A stretch of 64,000 nt of DNA from Arvicola amphibius (lineage: Eukaryota > Chordata > Mammalia > Rodentia > Cricetidae): positions 149,876,260 to 149,940,259 of the forward strand of contig NC_052049.1 in assembly GCF_903992535.2 (NCBI RefSeq), read 5' to 3'. Position 1 is the first letter of the stretch; each line of letters begins with the position of its first letter. Below the pieces are notes generated by a model. The model was not told where the DNA came from. It saw only the letters and a program-made list of their open reading frames with translations, and did not search any database. Of the stretch, positions 59,231-64,000 are shown piece after piece. The translations under genes were made by a program, and so were the position numbers.

Positions 59231-60057
59231 TTTTATTTATTATTTAAACTATTTTTCTAGTTTTTCTTTCTAGGTTAAATTCCCATTACACACATTTGCA
59301 TTTGAGAAATTTTTCTACTGAAACTAATTTAAATAATATCTAGGGGTTTTGGGGTTTTTTTTGTGTGTGTATTATTAAATGTACAAGCAAGGTTACTTCT
59401 TCAGGGAAGATCATCCGTGTGTCTGTAATCTGCATGCTGGGTGCTTCTCTGAGAGTAACAAGTGTCGGAGCTTAGTCTTGCCCCTAACACAGCAAACAGA
59501 TCAGGAACCAGCAAGTGGAATGACTGTTGCTGAGGTCGAAATTCGTGGGGCTGTAATTCTAATCGGCCTGCCCACGTCACTAGTATGTAGCGTTTGGCAG
59601 GCTTATCCAGCAGTGGAGAAAGGCTCCAAAAGTGTCGCTGTGCTTTCCTTTTGGAAATGTATTCTTTAATCATGTAAAATAATGTGATACATGTTCTTTG
59701 ATAATAATTAGGATAACAGACACATGAAATTGTAAAAATCAACAATTCTACACTTACATATAAGTACTCATTTACAGTTTTTGTGTTTCTGATTTTTATG
59801 TAATTGGGGTCCTGACTATATTTAGGTTTCATGTTCTCATTTACTTCAGTCGGTGTATCATGGATAGTTTCACATCCAAATAAAACATTTCCTAATAGCA
59901 CCTATTTTTGGTGACTAAGTAATAGTCAATTTTAAAATTGTGACTTTATATGCTTAACTATTCAAGTGTCAATCCCAGTTTTCAATATAAAAGCAGTGCT
60001 GTGGGGAGCAAATTGCATACAGACTTTTGTGTTTTGCACAATGTTAGTGAATCATTA
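59231..60057. other. Unrecognised intronic sequence with a CpG-bearing core
   Basis: 59375-59670 is less AT-rich than the flanks and keeps several CpGs (GAGGTCGAAATTCGTGG, AATCGGCCTGCCCACGTCAC, GTGTCGCTG). No repeat family recognised. Overlapping ORFs on both strands are short and unsupported. The rest is AT-rich and anonymous. Confidence 0.4.
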
Positions 60058-60330
60058 AGGGCTGGGAGATTGTTCAGTTGTTAAACATGAGGACTCAATT
60101 CAGATCTCTAAGACCCATCTAAAGAGCAAGTGTGACTGTGTGCATCTATAATCTTAGTGCTGGGGAGGAATAGACAAGAGGATTCCTGGGCTCTAATGGT
60201 TAGCTTGTTTAACTAATGCATAAGATTTTTGGGTAGGTGAGAGAGATTCTGTCTCAAAAAACTAGTGGGGAATTGATAAAGAAGACACCCAACATTAATT
60301 CTGGTTTTCCCATGTACTTGCACAATTAGA
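60058..60330 (+). mobile_element. B4 composite SINE
   Basis: Sense: GGGCTGGGAGATTGTTCAGT, ACATGAGGACTCAATTCAGA, TAATCTTAGTGCTGGGGAGG, ATTCTGTCTCAAAAAACTAG, AAGAAGACACCCAACATTAA. ID-like head joined to B1-like tail. Confidence 0.75.
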
Positions 60331-60394
60331 GGACTTGTCACAGTGTGCCATTTTCCTTCCTGATGGCAGGGTATCAGATAGGTACATGCGATTG

Positions 60395-60770
60395 TGGGGG
60401 TAAATCTGAGATGTTTGATTTAATATCAGGTCATTTTGCAAGTTCACTGCCTAGTTCTCCTTCCAGGGGATCCATGCATCTCTCTCTTAGGGTCCCCCTT
60501 GTTACCTAGCATCTCTGGGGTTGTGGATTGTAGGGTGGTTATCCTTTGCTTCATGTCTAGTATTCACTTATGAAATGAGTACATACCATGTTTACAGTGA
60601 GGAGGACCTTGGTCCTGCCTCAGTGTGATGTGGCAGACTTTGTTGACTCCTCATGGGAGGCCTCTAAGAAGTGATTGTGGGGTTGGATTGGGAGAAGATG
60701 GGGGTATTGGGAGGAGGGGAGGGAGCGGGAACAGAGGTGGGTATGTAAAATAAAAACCATTGTGTGTTTC
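60395..60770 (+). mobile_element. L1 3' end with 5' inversion
   Basis: 60395-60594 is antisense (GGATTGTAGGGTGGTTATCC, AATGAGTACATACCATGTTT) and from ~60595 the sequence is sense (GTGAGGAGGACCTTGGTCCT ... GTATGTAAAATAAAAACC). Both parts derive from the region after ORF2, in the arrangement expected of twin priming. 60771-61244 shows nothing recognised. Confidence 0.7.
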
Positions 60771-61244
60771 AAGTCATCATTATGATACCTAAACATGTGA
60801 ATACTGTGCCGAGTTGTCACATGACATTAAGCAATAGCAAGAAAAACAATCTATACATTCAACATAGGCACAAGTTTTTATTCAAATGGCTGTGATATGC
60901 AGTTGGCTGAATGTGCACGATGAAAGTGGAGAATGCAGGCACGAGCAGCTACTTTTAACTTCACAATAAACATTTTTATGTTTTATGTTCAAAGCCTCCA
61001 TGGTAATCCAGTAAGATATGGTGGAAGTCGCAATGTGCTTACCCTTCACTGGAGACGATGATTAAACTAATTAATTAAGCTAAGCTCAATTGTGCCTCAT
61101 GTTCTCCCTTTCAGTGTATTCGCATTGCAAGACTGAAATGTTAATGGTTTGGAGACGTCTACTCAGGGCAGCAATTGGAACAGTTAGTTGGAAGTGCAGG
61201 ATCAAACAATTTCCACAATGCAAATATTTGAAAAACTTTTGGTT

Positions 61245-61686
61245 GCTTATTTGAGATTATAATATAATTACATTGGTTTCCCCTTCCCTTTACTCTCTCC
61301 AGAACTTCTCATAGTACCCCCTCCCCTGCTCTCTTTTAAATTTATGGTCTGTTGTTGCATGCATATATGCATATGTTTATACTTATTGCTAAATACAACC
61401 TGCTCAGCCTATATAATGTTCCTCATATGTATGTTTTCAGGGCTGACCATTTGGAGTGGATAACCAATTGTTGTATTCTTCCCTGGGGAAAACTGTTTCT
61501 TCCATGCTCTGTATTCCTTACTCTGCTGTAGTTCTTTCTGTTTAGTTGAGGACTCTGGGAATGTCTTCCCTAGTAATGTCAGAAGCTATACCCATAATGC
61601 CTCACTAATGTGATGTCTTAAGCAGGAGGTGAACAAGGGCAACAACAGATATGCAAAAGTGGATGGGGAAAACTCATAAGGCCTCA
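61245..61686 (-). mobile_element. L1 3' end with 5' inversion
   Basis: 61245-61569 is antisense L1 3'UTR (CCTTCCCTTTACTCTCTCC, ACCTGCTCAGCCTATATAAT, TTCCCTGGGGAAAACTG); 61570-61686 is sense (CTAGTAATGTCAGAAGCTAT ... GGGGAAAACTCATAAGGCC). Ends in a T-run about 150 bases before the Mei4 coding-exon acceptor. Confidence 0.65.
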
Positions 61687-61845
61687 TTTTTTTTTTAAAT
61701 TCTTGAGAACATTGTTTCTCTTACTTGGAGCCAATTTATATTATAAACTTTTTAATTAGCACTACTCTGGAAGATCAATTTTGTTCAAATAAAACACTCT
61801 GTGAAAGTTCAAAGGAAATGTTGTAACTTATTTTCATTATGTGAT

Positions 61846-61847
61846 AG
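61846..61847 (+). other. Mei4: Splice acceptor of the Mei4 start-codon exon
   Basis: AG of TGTGATAG|GGAC, preceded by a short T-rich tract (TTATTTTCATTATG). The tract is modest in strength. An acceptor 14 nt before the ATG implies at least one upstream non-coding exon. Confidence 0.7.
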
Positions 61848-62093
61848 GGACAAAAGCCAAAATGGATGTCCAGACATGGTATTTGAAAACATCCAAGCTG
61901 GCATTGGCATTGGCGATCATCCATTCAAAACCAGCAGACAGAAGCAGCAGAGAATATGCAGAGCAACTGGCCATCTTGGTGACCCAGCGGGATTCCAAAG
62001 GGAAATCAAAAGTTGAAGCTTTAGAAAACGAAGTTCTACAATTACGTCAACAACTTTTCCTGAGTCGGATTTCCTCAGGATTGTTTAAGAATG
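61848..62093 (+). CDS. Mei4: Mei4, first coding exon (partial CDS)
   Basis: Exon with the start codon and N-terminal 77 codons of MEI4, a meiosis-specific nuclear protein that acts with REC114 and IHO1 on unsynapsed chromosome axes to enable SPO11/TOPOVIBL double-strand breaks. Seen: acceptor AG at 61846-61847 after a T-rich tract, a 14-nt 5'UTR stub, ATG at 61862-61864 in good context (A at -3, G at +4), an open frame, then donor GTATGT at 62094. CDS 61862-62093 is 232 nt, so the exon ends in phase 1. The peptide begins MDVQTWYLKTSKLALALAII, and residues ~48-70 look like an amphipathic, Leu/Glu-rich helix. In the family the extreme N-terminus is reported to bind the REC114 C-terminus, so that contact would be encoded here. 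The frame stays open 5' of the ATG to 61841, but the acceptor lies there, so 61862 is the natural start. Name rests on memory of the family; no search was run. No later exon was recognised in the window. Confidence 0.85.
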
Positions 62094-62099
62094 GTATGT
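62094..62099 (+). other. Mei4: Splice donor of the Mei4 start-codon exon
   Basis: AATG|GTATGT: a good donor hexamer directly after codon 77 plus one base (phase 1). The reading frame reaches a stop only a few bases into the intron, which agrees with the exon ending here. Confidence 0.8.
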
Positions 62100-62349
62100 A
62101 AAATCACTTTTCAGTAGTTTATAAACCTATTATTCCCATAATTGGCTAGATATTTATTATAAAAACCTGAGAATGCTTATTTCTCCTTTTAGCCCCATAT
62201 AATTTTTGTTATTTGGTTTTTGCTCGTTTGTTTTGCTTCTAGTTCATCTCAAGCTAGTGTCACCTTCTCATGACTAGAGCCACATTAGACTAGGAGATTA
62301 AGTTAACAGAACTAAAGGACTCCAGTTGAGAAAATAGTTGTTTGTTACT

Positions 62350-62430
62350 GTTATTATGGCAATGAGGATTGAACTCAGGGCCTTGCATATTTTAGCACAA
62401 GTTACCACTCAGTAAGTCATGTTTGAGGTT
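62350..62430 (-). mobile_element. ID-like SINE fragment
   Basis: ATGAGGATTGAACTCAGGGC, CTTGCATATTTTAGCACAAG, TACCACTCAGTAAGTCATG: antisense tRNA-like head, diverged. Confidence 0.45.
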
Positions 62431-63534
62431 GACTGAAGAAATTCATTTTAAAATTTCATTCTTAAATTCTGTTATATTTTATATAATAGCTGTCATTTAT
62501 AAAGTACTTTCTCTGGTGAATAATTAAGCCCTCAAAATATAAAAGATGAGGTTCTATTTTCTCTCATGATCACCTACTATTTGGGGGGGAGAAGACCTAA
62601 AATTAACCCAGTTGTGATGTATTACAATAGAGAGAATGACAAAAAGTCAAAGAAACATTCATCCTGGTTCATTTTGTCGAAGGTTTCAGAGGTCTGGCCC
62701 TCCAAGTATGTACACTTGTCAATGAAATCATTGCAGAAGACTAGCAAATGGCAGAAGTATGAGAAGAGAGGGAGGTGTAGAGAATACACACCCATCCAGA
62801 ACCCCACTAGCGCTGCATTTGGGAGTAACCAAAACTCTTGTAAGCAAGTCAGACATGACAAGAAGAATGGAGAGTTGACTTAGAAAGTTCAGAAAGGCCC
62901 TAAATTGCAATTAAGGAATGTGTATTGTATTCTTTATCATTAAGTTCAACATGTAAATGTCTCCACCTAAGACTCTTGTGAAAGAGGGGAATCTCTTAGT
63001 GCTTACTCTTGACAGTACAAGCAAACCAGGGTTCTCTTGAACAAACTGGAACATGCATCACCTGATTTACTTCATTCAGGGACTTTGTGTAGCCCAAGAA
63101 TGATGCAGAAACAATCTGGTAATTAGGAAAAATATATAAGTCAGATCTTGTCATAAATTACATCTTGTTACTTCGTTACGTAAAACTCTTCCCACACATC
63201 TACATTTATTTTGTGTTAAATTAAAACTTTTCATAGTGTCCCATAGTTGATGTCACTTCTTCTCATCCTCCTCTCCATATTATCCACCCTCCCATTATTA
63301 ACTACTTGTATCACTGAAGGCTCTTTTTTGGCGTGTGTCTCTGCTATCTTCTCGGATACTCTGTCTGTGTTTTTCGTTTAGTTTTTCCAAATAATATCTT
63401 CAAGGCTGACCATGCTGGTTGTATTTCATTTCCCATGAGTCATTCTGTGGAAAGTTTGCTTGGTTGTCACCTTTTCTCCTGATCTAGCATCTAAGTTCAT
63501 TGAGCAGGAGGCCTCTTGGATTTTTCCAGCCTAA
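62431..63534. other. Unrecognised intronic sequence
   Basis: No repeat or exon recognised. An ORF of ~105 codons (62566-62883) and its reverse-strand shadow show no family resemblance and no splice context. Confidence 0.4.
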
Positions 63535-63590
63535 ATCATAACACATTACAGGTGTTCAATAGGTATTTGGTGAGTGGATGTGGAACATGG
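63535..63590 (+). mobile_element. Possible ancient MIR/L2 3' end
   Basis: ACAGGTGTTCAATAGGTATT and TGGTGAGTGGATG resemble the common mammalian MIR/L2 3' motif. Short. Confidence 0.3.
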
Positions 63591-63639
63591 TAGTCCCTGG
63601 AGACAGGAATGCTAATTTTATAAACTTTCACCAAAGCCC

Positions 63640-63975
63640 ATGATTCGAATTCATGTTAAAATGTAATCCTTAGTGTGAACTATTGAGAGGTGTGGCCCAT
63701 TGCTACCTATTGAAGGAGACTTGAGTAGTATGTTAATGAATTATTATCAGACTGGGTCTGTTATTAATGACTAGTTGGACTTTGTCTTCTGAATCCTCTT
63801 GCCTTCTGATTCTCTACTCTGTAATATGTAGGGAGTTCCCAGCCTCAAGAAAAGTTGTTACCAAATGTGACCCCTCAGCCAAAATTTCTTGAAGTATCAG
63901 CTGAATAAACCTGTATTCTTTATGTATTATAAGTCTACAGATTTTAGTTAAATAACAGTAAAACAGACTAAGACA
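63640..63975 (+). mobile_element. MaLR-like LTR
   Basis: ATGTTAAAATGTAATCCTTA, CAGCTGAATAAACCTGTATT (poly(A) signal) and AACAGTAAAACAGACTAAGA: the 3' end typical of mammalian MaLR LTRs. Confidence 0.6.
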
Positions 63976-64000
63976 TTTGTTGAAGAGAATCAGACCTTAA

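Larger units (their letters stand above)
35477..61847 (+). other. Putative Mei4 intron 1
   Basis: About 26.4 kb between the CpG-island donor and the coding-exon acceptor. It is filled by nested L1s, SINEs, solo LTRs, two hAT-type elements and minisatellites listed separately. Both ends are GT and AG. The pairing is inferred from position and strand only. Confidence 0.4.
62094..64000 (+). other. Start of Mei4 intron 2
   Basis: Sequence downstream of the coding-exon donor up to the window edge. It contains an ID-like SINE (~62350), an ancient-repeat scrap (~63535) and a MaLR-like LTR (~63640). I found no further exon matching the family. Confidence 0.65.

Noticed and set aside
59379..59901. 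96-codon plus and 166-codon minus ORFs
   Set aside because: Overlapping on opposite strands with no homology or splice context; the minus frame extends into AT-rich anonymous DNA.
62566..62910. 105-codon plus-strand ORF and 79-codon minus-strand ORF near the coding exon
   Set aside because: Neither matches MEI4 or any family I recognise, and no splice sites frame them.
1..64000. A new defence, conflict or gene-cluster system
   Set aside because: No multi-gene architecture exists; apart from one spliced exon and a promoter, recognisable content is repeats.

Overview
The window is a stretch of rodent nuclear genome, very probably from Cricetidae (vole, hamster or deer-mouse group). Evidence: B1 SINEs carrying the cricetid-style core (CAAGAGCTAGTTCCAGGACA), B2, B3, B4 and ID-like SINEs, rodent L1 elements with a polypurine tract just before the A-tail, and several class II (ERVK-type) solo LTRs. 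It is AT-rich, has no long host ORF, and most of its length is interspersed repeat. There is no sign of prokaryotic or plasmid content.

The one host coding segment I recognise is at 61848-62093 on the plus strand: a spliced exon with the start codon and first 77 codons of a protein I identify, from memory of the family, as MEI4, a partner of REC114 and IHO1 in meiotic double-strand-break formation. A CpG-rich promoter-like segment lies about 26 kb upstream (35040-35480) with GC boxes, an inverted CCAAT box, an NRF1-like site, a ZNF143/THAP11-like site and a plausible donor at 35477. The simplest model is a non-coding exon 1 in the CpG island, a ~26 kb first intron, the start-codon exon, and a second intron running off the right edge. 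The link between island and exon is inference.

Layout. 1-7.9 kb: upstream DNA with a B1, an LTR scrap, old L1, then two L1s head to head (2437-2900 minus, 2985-5495 plus; the latter keeps about 454 open codons of ORF2), then B3, B2 and a tetranucleotide repeat. 7.9-13.9 kb: a long antisense L1 hosting a B1 and a solo LTR, then more L1 3' ends and a tandem duplication whose second copy holds another LTR. 13.9-31 kb: mostly unrecognised sequence with scattered SINEs, microsatellites and LTRs, plus an LTR split by an L1 (28734-30172). 31-33 kb: a B3 SINE split by an LTR (itself hosting a B1) and by an L1 with a duplicated 3'UTR. 33-35 kb: unrecognised sequence leading to the CpG island. 35.5-61.8 kb (putative intron 1): nested L1s, an 81-bp triplicate, a 33-bp minisatellite of about 22 units, two hAT-type elements, and old and young L1 pieces, two of them with internal inversions close to the coding exon. 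62.1-64 kb: intron 2 with an ID-like and a MaLR-like fragment.

I see no new genetic system. The interesting material is the Mei4 promoter/exon pair, unusual L1 rearrangements (3'UTR duplications, twin-priming inversions, an ORF1/5'UTR fragment without its 3' end), precise LTR target-site duplications that date nested insertions, and three local tandem structures.
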